This document shows, in pieces, positions 26,101 to 33,876 of a stretch of 53,730 nt of DNA. Position 1 is the stretch's first letter; every line of letters starts with the position of its first letter. This stretch comes from an uncultured Bacilli bacterium (GTDB lineage: Bacteria; Bacillota_I; Bacilli_A; ML615J-28; CAG-313). The notes under the pieces are model-generated. The model was given only the letters and a program-made list of their open reading frames with translations. It did not search any database and was not told where the DNA came from. Both the position numbers and the translations under genes were made by a program. The stretch lies in contig CAKONV010000014.1 in NCBI GenBank assembly GCA_934098295.1, positions 1 through 53,730 of the forward strand, given 5' to 3'.

Positions 26101-28633
26101 TTTTCAAAAAGAAAATGAGTATATTATGTCACAAGTAGTAAAAGAAGACTCAGAATATGATGAAGAAAAGCCGAAATTTAATGATCCAAGAATTAGAAGA
26201 ACAAAGTATGTAAAAATGAATGGAGAAAACTCAAACGAGTTTGAAGAAAATTATAAAGACTTTAATTTTCAATATTCATATGATGAACTAGGACGATTAT
26301 CACAAAAATCAAATGAAGCAATAGAACATAAAAAATTTTTAGCATATAATAACAAAATTAATGTAGATAAGAAATTAAAGTATGAAGTAGGAAAAACAAC
26401 AGTTTCGCAAATAAAATATGTTATTAATTCTAAAGATAACAATAGTAATGATTATGCTGAATTAACTTATGATAATTCATATGATAGTAAAAATAATCTA
26501 ACAATGGTATCATCTTTTGGAAAAAGATTTGTTGAAAATCCAACAGATGAAAAACTATGTAGTACAGTAAATTACGTATCAAGAATTAATAAGTATGAAT
26601 ATGATGCATTTGATAGATTAATTAAAGAAACAAGAACTGATGATGGTTCAGAAACTTTAAATATTGAATATGACTATTATAAAAAATCTGGGAATTTAAG
26701 AAAAGTTTTAAATAACGGAAGTGTATATAAAAAGTTTACATATCAAAATGGTAGAAAAACAAACATTTCCTTATTAGGAATAGATTATCCAATTAGTTAT
26801 GATAATTATGGTAATATAATAAAAGATACATTAGGAACAATAGGATATAATTCCCGCAATCTACTATCATCTTACTATATTGGTACAACAAGTAACAACT
26901 ATTATTCAACTACAGATTACGTAAAAAAATGCGACTATTACTATAATTATCAAGGCGTGAGATATAAAAAGAGAATTAAACAATCTTCTACAAAAACTCA
27001 ATATGTAAAATACTATTTAGATGGTAGTAGAATTTTAGGAGAAGATTGGAGCTATTCAAATGGTTCATCAAGTAAATCAATGAGATATTTTTATGATGCA
27101 GAAGGAATTGCTGGATTAAGATACGATGGTTGTAACTTTATTTTTATAAAAGACCCTCTAGGTAACGTTAGTAAAATTCTGTATCAAGGAAAAACAATTG
27201 GTGAATACATCTATGATGCGTGGGGAAATTGTCAAGTGAAAGAATTATCAATTGATAGTGATGCAACAAATGGAGCAAGAGATAGATTCGTACTTCACAA
27301 TAATCCATTTAGATGGAAATCACATTATTTAGATTTAGAAACTGGTTTATACTTTGTAAATGGTAGATATTATTCTCCAACATTAATGCAGTATTTAAAT
27401 GCAGATAATATTGAAAATATCACTCCAACTGAAGTTAACGCATTAGATAGACATGCTATTACACTTGATAATAGTATTACTTATGAAGTAAATGAAACTA
27501 CAATATTTACCGATACTGAACTTTATCCCGATCCAACTTATGATCCACTTCTTGATAAATCATGGTGGTCATTAAACTGGAAAAAAGCAATTCAGTGGAT
27601 AGCGTTTTCTGTCGTGTTTATAGTTTCCATAGTCCTGATGTGCATTCCTGCAACTTCAGCATTTGGAGTAGGTATGTTTATGGCAGGATTAAAAGCTGCG
27701 ATAAGTGGTGCCATTATTGGTGGAATAATTGGTGGCATAATCAATGCAATTAATGGTAATAGTTTTATGGAAGGGTTAGTAAAAGGAGCAATTGAAGGAT
27801 TCATTAATGGATTTACGACTGGTGCTTTAATGTTCTGTGCGAGTCAAGCTATCAGTGTATTATCTAAAGCTGCAAGTAGTAGATGCAAAGTTCCGGATCA
27901 TTGCTTTATTGCAGGAACGTTAATTTTGACATCATTAGGTAATAAAAAAATTGAAGATATTGAAGTTGGTGATGAAGTATGGGCATTTAATGAAGAAACA
28001 GGAGATAAAACTTTAAAGAAAGTTACCCAATTATTTCGAAATAAAACAAAAAAATGGGTGCACTTATTATTTGAATTTTTAGATGGAACAACTGAAGAAA
28101 TAGTATGTACAGAAGGTCATCCGTTCTATGTGAATAATTTAGGTTGGATAAAATCAATTGATTTACTTGAAAATGATTTAGTTTTACTGTATAATAATTG
28201 TACTGCAAGTTTAATTGCAAAAGAAATTGAAGAACTAGAAGTTGAAGAAACTACATATAACTTTGAAGTATCAGACTATCATACATATTATGTTGGTGAA
28301 AACTCATTTTTAGTTCATAATAAATGTATTTTTGAAGAATTAGGAATAGAAAACTATAATCAGGTTGGTAGTAAGTATACTCCTGATGAATTGATTAATA
28401 AATTAGATGATTTGGGCTTTTCAAAAGAAGTTACATTTAAAAGTGCATCGAGTGGTCCAGCAACCATTATGAAGCGAGGTAACTTAACGTTCAGAATTCA
28501 GGTGGCTCCTGCTAATGGTAATGCATATTTCAGAGTTATGAATAGCGGTGGTAATTATTTGAGTGCTAATGGTTCTGTTTTAAGTGATGTTTCTAAACAG
28601 GTATTTAGAAACTTAACTCATTTCTATTTTTAG
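23165..28633 (+). CDS. RHS/YD-repeat polymorphic toxin with Hint domain
   Basis: An 1822-aa protein without an evident signal peptide. The N-terminus (NTGRLLFECPCLSIGANSFQ) is typical of Bacillota RHS proteins. YD-type repeats follow (YDSYGNLTS, YDEYGRIKS, YDELGRLSQ, YDAFDRLIK, YDNYGNIIK), ending in the RHS core (DPLGNVSKI ... YDAWGNCQV ... HYLDLETGLYFVNGRYYSP, about residues 1330-1415). A glycine-zipper-rich hydrophobic stretch (about 1470-1570) precedes a Hint autoprotease domain from CFIAGTLI (about 1580) to LVHNKC (about 1721). The last 100 residues are the presumed toxin tip, which I could not assign. ATG 23165 lies nine bases from GGAG; 23150 is the alternative. The next gene is the probable immunity gene. 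Confidence 0.9.
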   Translation: MDNSKINQTQLDFNCGLGLANLNLNTGRLLFECPCLSIGANSFQISTSLIYNSKIKNSDFGNLKIGLGNGWKLNIQQYVFPYDSAYNITNFEEGDYVYIDSNWNIHRFVKYKNSNTYGDSRSVYYDASGSGLRLLIGENRYSDIYDGNNSIIKFDLQGRITNIISSVNANINKEISYNGDNLISIYDSRKSGRKINLTYYTNGNLKEMSADTYNVSLQCSYNSSNQLEKIIKNNGTSSKDMMYFKYDSIGVLNYAIDAESLRALQFKSNYNSSNPKIVTIYEGAMQKQLITEELQAELFTGDNEYIGEGHYLVGNGKKVKGYELKMIDEYVKNTTSFIYSTGYTDVINDKNIRTRYYFNVNGFTSSILEVDSNNSNNCKTLFKTGGWQLSTSGSSIYAINGQSANVITNTNEYKYKAVNLSSFLSIFDDYDNGEKRKNEYTENFVVSFWLRVNKDINNDVLAKIHIKKNGVTSEYGKSLIDKTKSGSWQYVTIPVFLGEKQEKITDIWVEFSNLSNSEILYLSDFRIAIGNNTTTKFINGSTIIDLKDATNVNYVENSVQKNETISSEFFLTDSDLFATYKSLYYKQQKGQTTFDLVYCSGTKVRSVSSVKIITNSNSVSLSIDSNGIPNYYTYSSNRIAKKQWSVTETQVRFHKETSTKYYYETKVAIQLMEEVDKRVEESKSTKTYEWQNANGTPRAKKDEYSVVTAYYYDSYGNLTSTSVYNDDVINKEYLTTTYDYGTVEEKLRENPKSCIQNGVKKEFYYNEPHFTTNYTLEGNSKEKFTYDGYNEKITTVSNLNNSDSSVEYKNTLLYDEYGRIKSVSDLSNRTYGFIYNAFGEPLKYFENGRLILEKNVQKESSYDIIVEKIYNNEEVVNDKIINTAYKNETKIDNYGKILSQTNKKNSVDSGTTVLFNYQSANESESVAKVTQIVDPYEKVTYDYIYDDENRPSGYRVKSNSSNNKEMQVRQVGNGDTQYYFQKENEYIMSQVVKEDSEYDEEKPKFNDPRIRRTKYVKMNGENSNEFEENYKDFNFQYSYDELGRLSQKSNEAIEHKKFLAYNNKINVDKKLKYEVGKTTVSQIKYVINSKDNNSNDYAELTYDNSYDSKNNLTMVSSFGKRFVENPTDEKLCSTVNYVSRINKYEYDAFDRLIKETRTDDGSETLNIEYDYYKKSGNLRKVLNNGSVYKKFTYQNGRKTNISLLGIDYPISYDNYGNIIKDTLGTIGYNSRNLLSSYYIGTTSNNYYSTTDYVKKCDYYYNYQGVRYKKRIKQSSTKTQYVKYYLDGSRILGEDWSYSNGSSSKSMRYFYDAEGIAGLRYDGCNFIFIKDPLGNVSKILYQGKTIGEYIYDAWGNCQVKELSIDSDATNGARDRFVLHNNPFRWKSHYLDLETGLYFVNGRYYSPTLMQYLNADNIENITPTEVNALDRHAITLDNSITYEVNETTIFTDTELYPDPTYDPLLDKSWWSLNWKKAIQWIAFSVVFIVSIVLMCIPATSAFGVGMFMAGLKAAISGAIIGGIIGGIINAINGNSFMEGLVKGAIEGFINGFTTGALMFCASQAISVLSKAASSRCKVPDHCFIAGTLILTSLGNKKIEDIEVGDEVWAFNEETGDKTLKKVTQLFRNKTKKWVHLLFEFLDGTTEEIVCTEGHPFYVNNLGWIKSIDLLENDLVLLYNNCTASLIAKEIEELEVEETTYNFEVSDYHTYYVGENSFLVHNKCIFEELGIENYNQVGSKYTPDELINKLDDLGFSKEVTFKSASSGPATIMKRGNLTFRIQVAPANGNAYFRVMNSGGNYLSANGSVLSDVSKQVFRNLTHFYF

Positions 28634-28663
28634 ATTATTAATCTAATTATTATGGAGGATTTT

Positions 28664-29023
28664 ATGAGAATAAATGATTTAAATGAAATATTAGAAAAAT
28701 ATGATTTTTATGAGTCTATTATTGATGAAGTTTGCTTATATGACAACTTTAATATTAAAATGAAAGTTTATTATTTTTGGGAAAATGAGCATATTTCTGA
28801 TTCGAAAAATGTAATTATAGGATTTGAAAATTTTCATACATTAAATATTAATATAAAAAACGCCTTAATATCATGTAAAAAAGATAATATTATTACTGCT
28901 CATATTGAAATTGACTCTTTTGAATTAATGAGAGAAAGTGATTTAATACATATTATTATTAAAAATCAATATGGTGATATAATGTTTGATATTATTTGTG
29001 AAAATATTTTTATTGATGTATAA
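28664..29023 (+). CDS. Probable immunity protein for the RHS toxin
   Basis: A 119-aa acidic, soluble protein of unrecognised family that begins 30 bp after the RHS stop, after GGAGG. Size, acidity and position directly after the toxin tip match cognate immunity genes of polymorphic toxins. ATG 28664 is preferred because an earlier in-frame ATG at 28652 lies upstream of the GGAGG. Base composition and isoleucine/asparagine content resemble the other small genes of the island. Confidence 0.55.
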   Translation: MRINDLNEILEKYDFYESIIDEVCLYDNFNIKMKVYYFWENEHISDSKNVIIGFENFHTLNINIKNALISCKKDNIITAHIEIDSFELMRESDLIHIIIKNQYGDIMFDIICENIFIDV

Positions 29024-29035
29024 GTAATATTTTTT

Positions 29036-29878
29036 ATGAATAAAAGTAAAGAAATAATTAAATTGATATATTATATAATAAAATTTTATGATACTTTTAT
29101 CACCCAAGAATATGTACAAAAACTTTATTATGATAACAACAATTGTATTGGAAAAATCGAAATATTAATTAAAAAATTGTGCAATAGTTCAAATTATATT
29201 TTTAGTAATATTAACCAATCAATACGAGAGGAATTAATTATTCAGACGTACTTTTTATTAACTAATGAATTAATTGATCCTACAATAGCTAATAAAATAT
29301 TGGAATTATATTACAAAAATATTGATGTTGCACCACATTCTTTAGCGGCTTTACTTCACTTATTTATAATAAATAATGTTAAAAAGTCCAATATAGAATT
29401 TGCCTTTTTAATATCAAATTATATAATGCTAAAAAAAGATAGGTGGTTTTTAATGCCTTATGAATATTGTCATAATGATTATAGAGAAGCAATTAAAAAT
29501 AATGATTTATCTAGTTTGATTAGAATATTTTATGATATTGAATTAGTAAAAAAAGAAAAGAAACCTTGTTTACTTTCTAGAGAAGAGGTAATTCAAAAGA
29601 TTAAAAGCATTAAGGAAGAATTAGTTAATAATTACTATATAGAAAAATTATATTTATTTGGTTCATTTGCAAAAGGGAACAACACAAATAAAAGTGATTT
29701 AGATTTTGTTGTGATTTTCAATGAATCATTAATAAATAAAGAAAAAAATGATATGATTAAGATAGTTAAAGAATATTTAAAAAATGAATTTGATTGCGAT
29801 GTTGATTTATTAGATTTCAGTTATGCACTAGATACATTTGATAAATCACAGATGGAGTATTTAATTACCTTAATTTAA
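29036..29878 (+). CDS. Degenerate Fic-like domain fused to a minimal nucleotidyltransferase
   Basis: The C-terminal part has the full nucleotidyltransferase signature, LYLFGSFAKGNNTNKSDLDF (about residues 204-223), and a later acidic CDVDLLD strand that would supply the third metal ligand. Its first 180 residues are helical; ALLHLFIINN ... FAFLISNYIMLKKDRWF ... YREAIKNNDLSSLIRIF resembles the Fic fold but lacks HPFxxGNGR, so it would be inactive as a Fic enzyme. Known MNT proteins AMPylate HEPN toxins. Here the protein follows the toxin-immunity pair 12 bp downstream with no clear ribosome binding site, so it may be an accessory immunity or regulatory factor. The Fic assignment is tentative. 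Confidence 0.55.
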   Translation: MNKSKEIIKLIYYIIKFYDTFITQEYVQKLYYDNNNCIGKIEILIKKLCNSSNYIFSNINQSIREELIIQTYFLLTNELIDPTIANKILELYYKNIDVAPHSLAALLHLFIINNVKKSNIEFAFLISNYIMLKKDRWFLMPYEYCHNDYREAIKNNDLSSLIRIFYDIELVKKEKKPCLLSREEVIQKIKSIKEELVNNYYIEKLYLFGSFAKGNNTNKSDLDFVVIFNESLINKEKNDMIKIVKEYLKNEFDCDVDLLDFSYALDTFDKSQMEYLITLI

Positions 29879-29895
29879 TAGGTGAATTTCAAGAA

Positions 29896-29927
29896 GAGGC
29901 TACTAGAAATAGTAGTCTCCTTTTTTT
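29896..29927 (+). terminator. Terminator of the RHS operon
   Basis: GAGGCTACTA (29896-29905) pairs with TAGTAGTCTC (29910-29919) around GAAA, followed by C and seven T. It closes the long unit that begins at P3 (20811). Confidence 0.88.
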
Positions 29928-30000
29928 ACCAGAAAACTAACTATAAAAAATTAATTGATTATTAAAAACGGAAAACAACAATATTATAATAAAATATATA

Positions 30001-30047
30001 AGAGGATAGTAAAACCTTGACAAAAGGTATACTATCCTCTTTTTTTC
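30001..30047 (+). terminator. Long hairpin terminator without an obvious upstream gene
   Basis: AGAGGATAGTA (30001-30011) pairs with TACTATCCTCT (30030-30040), and inside it ACCTT (30014-30018) pairs with AAGGT (30024-30028). Seven T follow. A TATAAT at 29985-29990 lies just upstream, so a transcript from there would start almost at the hairpin: it may be an attenuator for the gene that follows or a short RNA. Confidence 0.75.
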
Positions 30048-30076
30048 ATTTTGCAAAGAATGGTTAGGTAAAAAGT

Positions 30077-30469
30077 ATGAAAACGAAAATTATTTATAAG
30101 TTTGCTGATGGAACAATATCAGAGGTAGAAGTTGAAGAAGAAGTTGGACAAGCTATCATCATATCACGTAGAGAAGAAGAAAACTAAGAAAGAAAAATGA
30201 GATATCACTGTCCTGTATCAATTGATAGGTTGGAATATGAAGGAATGCAGTTTGTTGCTCCAGATACTCCAATGTCAATACTTGAAAAAGAAATTAAAGA
30301 GGAACAGCAAAAAGCTTTAAATGATTATGTTTTAACATTCAAAGGCTGTTTAGCAAAAGGATTTGAAAGTACTATTTCTTCAGTAATAAATTTAGCATTA
30401 AAATTAATTGATAATGATAATTTATATTCAAGATGTAATTTAAGTATTACAAAAAATCAATACATTTAA
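30077..30469 (+). pseudogene. ICE-type small sigma/HTH gene broken by an in-frame stop
   Basis: ATG 30077 opens 36 codons (IIYKFADGTISEVEVEEEVG ... SRREEEN), then TAA (30185-30187). The same frame continues as ERKMRYHCPVSIDRLEYEGM to 30469. Joined, the two parts resemble the N-terminal half of small sigma-like regulators common on Tn916/Tn1549-type ICEs, which read 'FADGTxxEVEV ... SRREEEN ... ERYH ... SLD.LEYEG'. The expected C-terminal HTH is absent after residue 75 or so, so there is also a frameshift or replacement at the end. Confidence 0.6.
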
Positions 30470-30512
30470 TATAATTTAACTGATTTTTGTAAATAAATTT
30501 AATAAAAATATA

Positions 30513-30539
30513 TTGATAATTTTTAATTTATGATATAAT
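30513..30539 (+). promoter_or_regulatory. Extended -10 promoter of the PEP-utiliser-like gene
   Basis: TTGATA (30513-30518) and TGATATAAT (-10 at 30534-30539), 15 bases apart. The layout matches the promoter inside the two 112-bp repeats (TTAATA, 15 bases, TATAAT preceded by TGA). Confidence 0.5.
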
Positions 30540-30566
30540 AACATAAATACTATAAAGGAGAAATTT

Positions 30567-31453
30567 ATGAATTTTTTGTTAGGACTAGAGGGTGAACGTT
30601 TAGAGAATATTATTGATAATCGTTTAAAAGGAGTAGGAATGATTAGAAGTGAATATCTTTGTCGTTCAATTGAAGAATATTTTACTTTAAATTCATGTAG
30701 AGAATACGTCTATAATTATGTTAGTAATGTTTGTGATATTTTTCACGACTATGAGGTATGGTATAGAACATCTGAATTAACTGTTCCTGAAGTTAATGTT
30801 CTTAAAGGGGCAGATCAAATAATTGAAGAAAAACACTATATCTTAGGACTAAGAGGAGTGAGAAGAGGAATTAAATTTTCAGATACATTTCTATTGGAAT
30901 TGGATAATATTTCAAAATTGTCAGAAGAAAAAAGAATTTAAATATATTATTTCCATATGTGAAAGATTCAAATGAATTAAAAAAATGCATTGAATTATTA
31001 AAAAAAGTAAATTTTAAAAATAAATTTGGTGTTATGATAGAAATTCCTTCTGCAATTACTGAGATAGATGAGTTTATAAAATTAGGAATATCTAATATAA
31101 CTATTGGAGTGAATGATTTAACAACTTTAATGTTAGGTTCATATCGAGAAAGCGAAGTTCATGATATTACTCATCCATCAATTGTAAAGGTAATAGATTA
31201 CATTGTTAAAAAATGTAAAGATAATAACGTATCTGTTAATGTTGCGGGGAATGTAAATAAAAAACTTAAAGAAATATGTGCTAATGTGGGTGTTGAAAAT
31301 TTTATTGTCAACTACCCATTATTATCTGATGTGTTAAATATTCCACTAGAAAAATTACCAGAAATTAATAGATTGAAAGATATAAAAAAATTAACTAAAT
31401 CACGTATAATAGAGTTTAATAAAAGAAAAAAACAACAAAATTACAATTATTGA
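30567..31453 (+). pseudogene. PEP-utilising TIM-barrel domain gene with a frameshift
   Basis: The two parts (30567-30941 and 30942-31453) are one gene. The first contains VGMIRSEYL, WYRTSELTVPEVN and ILGLRGVRR; the second continues in another frame with NLNILFPYVKDSNELKK, FGVMIEIPSAI and IGVNDLTTLMLG. These match the C-terminal domain of PEP synthase/PEP-PTS enzyme I. The shift lies in a poly-A run at about 30928-30940. The catalytic cysteine motif (GICGxxPS) reads NVAGNVNK, so it lacks the active cysteine even if restored. No swivelling or nucleotide-binding domain is present. Confidence 0.7.
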
Positions 31454-31466
31454 GCTTAATTATAAA

Positions 31467-31578
31467 TGAAGCTTTTTCAACAAATATCTATTAATATTTT
31501 TAAATTCATGATATAATAAATATACCTTTGGTAGTCTCAACCAACGTTGAGTGTGTAGTTTGTCTTGAAAGAAGATAG
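31467..31578 (+). repeat. 112-bp repeat R1 (includes the 56-bp att-like core 31523-31578)
   Basis: Starts TGAAGCTTTTTCAACAAATA and ends in the core. The core reads V-S-T-N-V-E-C-V-V-C-L-E-R-R-stop in one frame, close to the C-terminus of RlmD (TNHVECVVLLQRR-stop). It contains the inverted repeat CTCAAC-CAAC-GTTGAG. Identical to 33697-33808 except one base near the end. It also carries an extended -10 promoter (TATAAT 31512-31517) pointing to the ABC exporter gene. Confidence 0.95.
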
Positions 31579-31585
31579 AATAAAT

Positions 31586-31645
31586 TAGGTGATTTAGTGC
31601 TATTTTGAACTAAAAAATAGAAAATTAAGTAAAAATTCATATAAA
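31586..31645 (+). repeat. 60-bp direct repeat of the sequence after rlmD
   Basis: Matches 18675-18734 at 57 of 60 positions by eye and follows an rlmD-like 3' end in both places. Confidence 0.85.
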
Positions 31646-31691
31646 ATTAATACGCATATTTTAGATGAATGGTATTATACGAGGAGAATAA

Positions 31692-33443
31692 ATGGAAAAT
31701 AAATTGACAATTAAAAAAATTTTAAAAGATGTTTGGGTAATGAAAAAAAGTATATACATATATAATTTTTTACTAACAACTTTTAATATATTGAAGATTT
31801 TATTAGCAACATATATTTTGAAGTATATTTTTGATGTAATAGTTATTGATAATAATTATAGAAAATCATTGATTGTAATTTTGGCTTATGGAATTATCGT
31901 TTTATTGATTGAAGTTATTAATAAATATTTTATCAATTATAAACTTGAAATATCTAATATTGATTTCAAGGATAAAATTAATATTAAATATTGCTCAAAA
32001 ATTGAAAACATTCCATTTGAGTATTTTGAAAATAGTGATTTTAAAGATGTTTCAAACCGAGTTATTTCAACAATTGCTGATAAATATCTTTCGACTATTA
32101 GTATATTTTTTACTATATATGGAAATATATTGCTAATAATCGGATTGACGTCTCTAATTGTTGCACTAGGGTACTGGATTGTGTTTTTTGTAGCTTTTTC
32201 TGTGATTATTTCTACACTCATAACTCTAAAAATTAGTAAGAATTCTTTCAATAGATATATACAAACAACTAATAAAAACAGATTTTTATCATATATAAAA
32301 TCACTTTTTTACAATAGAACCTTTATTGCTGAAAATAGAGTTTTTGACAATACTGATTTTTTTAAAGAAAAATATAATGATACAGCAATAGAAAGATTAG
32401 ATATAATCAAAAAGAGCAGAATAAAATTATTTTTCCTCGAAGCTACAAAATCACTGATAGAAGTATTACTTATTGTGATGGTATTTGCGTATTTAGTGAT
32501 TTCATATTTTAATAAAAAGGTTGGAGTTGGAGATATTGCGTCATTAGTTAATGCTTCGCAGCAATTAAACGCAGCATTGATATCACTTATTAGTATTTTG
32601 CCTAGGTTAAAAGAAATAGGAATGTATGTAAATGATACTAATGTATTTCTTTCGTACGTAAATACAGATGAGGTTTCTAAAACAAAGGTCAAAGAAATTA
32701 ATTCTATAGAATTTAAAAATGTTAAATTTAAATATCCACAGGCCAATTCTTTATCAATAAATGATGTTTCTTTTAGAATAGAAAAAGGTATGAACGTTTC
32801 AATTGTAGGAGAAAATGGTGCTGGTAAATCTACACTTATTAAACTTTTGATCGGATTATATGAACAATATGAAGGTGAAATATTGATAAATAATATTAGT
32901 TTAAAAAAATGTGATTTAAAAGCATATACTCATTTATTTGGAGTAGTTTTTCAAGATTATAATATGTACCCATTAACCATTAAGGAAAATATAGATTTTG
33001 GCAAAAATTATAATGAAGAAGAAATAAATCAAAAACTTAAAAAAGTTCAACTTCTTGATAAAATTAATAGTCTAGATAATAAAATAAATACAGTGGTCTC
33101 AAAAGAATTTGATAGAAATGGTACTATATTATCAGGTGGCGAAATGCAAAAAATTGCAATTATTAGGTCAATAATAAATAATAATAATGTAATAGTTGTT
33201 GACGAAGCTTTTAGCCATATAGATACCAAATCTGAATTGCTAATATATAAAATGCTAAGAGAAGAGGCTAAAAATAAGATTTTAATCTCTATTTCACATA
33301 GGTTGGCTACAACAATTAATTCTGATTTAATTATTGTATTGAATAATGGCGCAATTCATGAAATTGGCACTCATGACACTCTTATGAAAAATCAATCTAT
33401 TTATTATGAAATGTTTAACACTCAAAAAAATCAGTATTTATGA
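31692..33443 (+). CDS. ABC transporter, fused permease-ATPase (exporter type)
   Basis: A 583-aa half-transporter. About six membrane segments fill residues 15-300, followed by the nucleotide-binding domain with Walker A GENGAGKSTL (about 374-383), Q-loop VVFQDY, signature LSGGEMQ, Walker B VIVVDEAF and the H-loop SHRLAT. This is the fold of peptide, lipid or drug exporters acting as dimers. It lacks a peptidase C39 domain. It is the only intact gene in the cassette between R1 and R2 and is the only intact gene in the window ending in TGA. Substrate unknown; export of, or immunity to, a peptide is one option. Confidence 0.88.
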   Translation: MENKLTIKKILKDVWVMKKSIYIYNFLLTTFNILKILLATYILKYIFDVIVIDNNYRKSLIVILAYGIIVLLIEVINKYFINYKLEISNIDFKDKINIKYCSKIENIPFEYFENSDFKDVSNRVISTIADKYLSTISIFFTIYGNILLIIGLTSLIVALGYWIVFFVAFSVIISTLITLKISKNSFNRYIQTTNKNRFLSYIKSLFYNRTFIAENRVFDNTDFFKEKYNDTAIERLDIIKKSRIKLFFLEATKSLIEVLLIVMVFAYLVISYFNKKVGVGDIASLVNASQQLNAALISLISILPRLKEIGMYVNDTNVFLSYVNTDEVSKTKVKEINSIEFKNVKFKYPQANSLSINDVSFRIEKGMNVSIVGENGAGKSTLIKLLIGLYEQYEGEILINNISLKKCDLKAYTHLFGVVFQDYNMYPLTIKENIDFGKNYNEEEINQKLKKVQLLDKINSLDNKINTVVSKEFDRNGTILSGGEMQKIAIIRSIINNNNVIVVDEAFSHIDTKSELLIYKMLREEAKNKILISISHRLATTINSDLIIVLNNGAIHEIGTHDTLMKNQSIYYEMFNTQKNQYL

Positions 33444-33452
33444 TGAGAAAAA

Positions 33453-33590
33453 ATGTTAAAATTATCAAAATATACTAAAATAATTAATTTTGATATAAAT
33501 GGATTTGATGAAGATACTTTTACAAACCTTGTTGACGAAGTGATTATAAGAAAGAGATATGAACTTGAGTTTAAATTCAAATGTGAATAA
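33453..33590 (+). pseudogene. Possible serine recombinase C-terminal tail
   Basis: A 45-codon frame (INFDINGFDEDTFTNLVDEV, then basic and F-K-F-K ending) resembles the last residues of large serine recombinases of Bacillota elements, which often read 'xxFDExLFxxLVxxVxV ... ITFxFKDG'. No catalytic or zinc-ribbon part is left. It lies 107 bp before repeat R2, where a recombinase of an integrated element would be expected. The match is by eye and short. Confidence 0.35.
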
Positions 33591-33599
33591 GTAAAAAAT

Positions 33600-33631
33600 G
33601 GCTAGCAGAATGACACTGTTAGCCGCTTTTT
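33600..33631 (+). terminator. Terminator at the end of the ABC exporter cassette
   Basis: GGCTAGCAG (33600-33608) pairs with CTGTTAGCC (33616-33624), followed by GC and five T. Confidence 0.85.
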
Positions 33632-33696
33632 GACGTTCTGTTAGGATTACAAAACAAATTGAAATAAATGTAATGTTAGAGAACAAAAAGGAAAAT

Positions 33697-33808
33697 TGAA
33701 GCTTTTTCAACAAATATCTATTAATATTTTTAAATTCATGATATAATAAATATACCTTTGGTAGTCTCAACCAACGTTGAGTGTGTAGTTTGTCTTGAAA
33801 GAGGATAG
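33697..33808 (+). repeat. 112-bp repeat R2 (core 33753-33808)
   Basis: Second copy of the 112-bp unit, differing from R1 by one base (GAGGATAG in place of GAAGATAG). With R1 it brackets the ABC exporter cassette. Its internal -10 (33742-33747) points to the immunity-like gene at 33877. After the stop it continues GTAAAAATAG, as after chromosomal rlmD. Confidence 0.95.
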
Positions 33809-33876
33809 GTAAAAATAGAAAATTTAGTCAATACTATCAATTTACTGATTGGTGGTGGTTTATTAGGAGGTTGTAA

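Noticed and set aside
27562..27753. Alternative frame inside the RHS gene
   Set aside because: It lies within the hydrophobic region of the intact RHS frame and has no ribosome binding site.
30925..30941. Programmed -1 frameshift in the PEP-utiliser-like gene
   Set aside because: An A-run with AAAAAAG is present, but in the reading frame used it does not form a slippery X-XXY-YYZ site, and the catalytic cysteine is missing, so decay is simpler.
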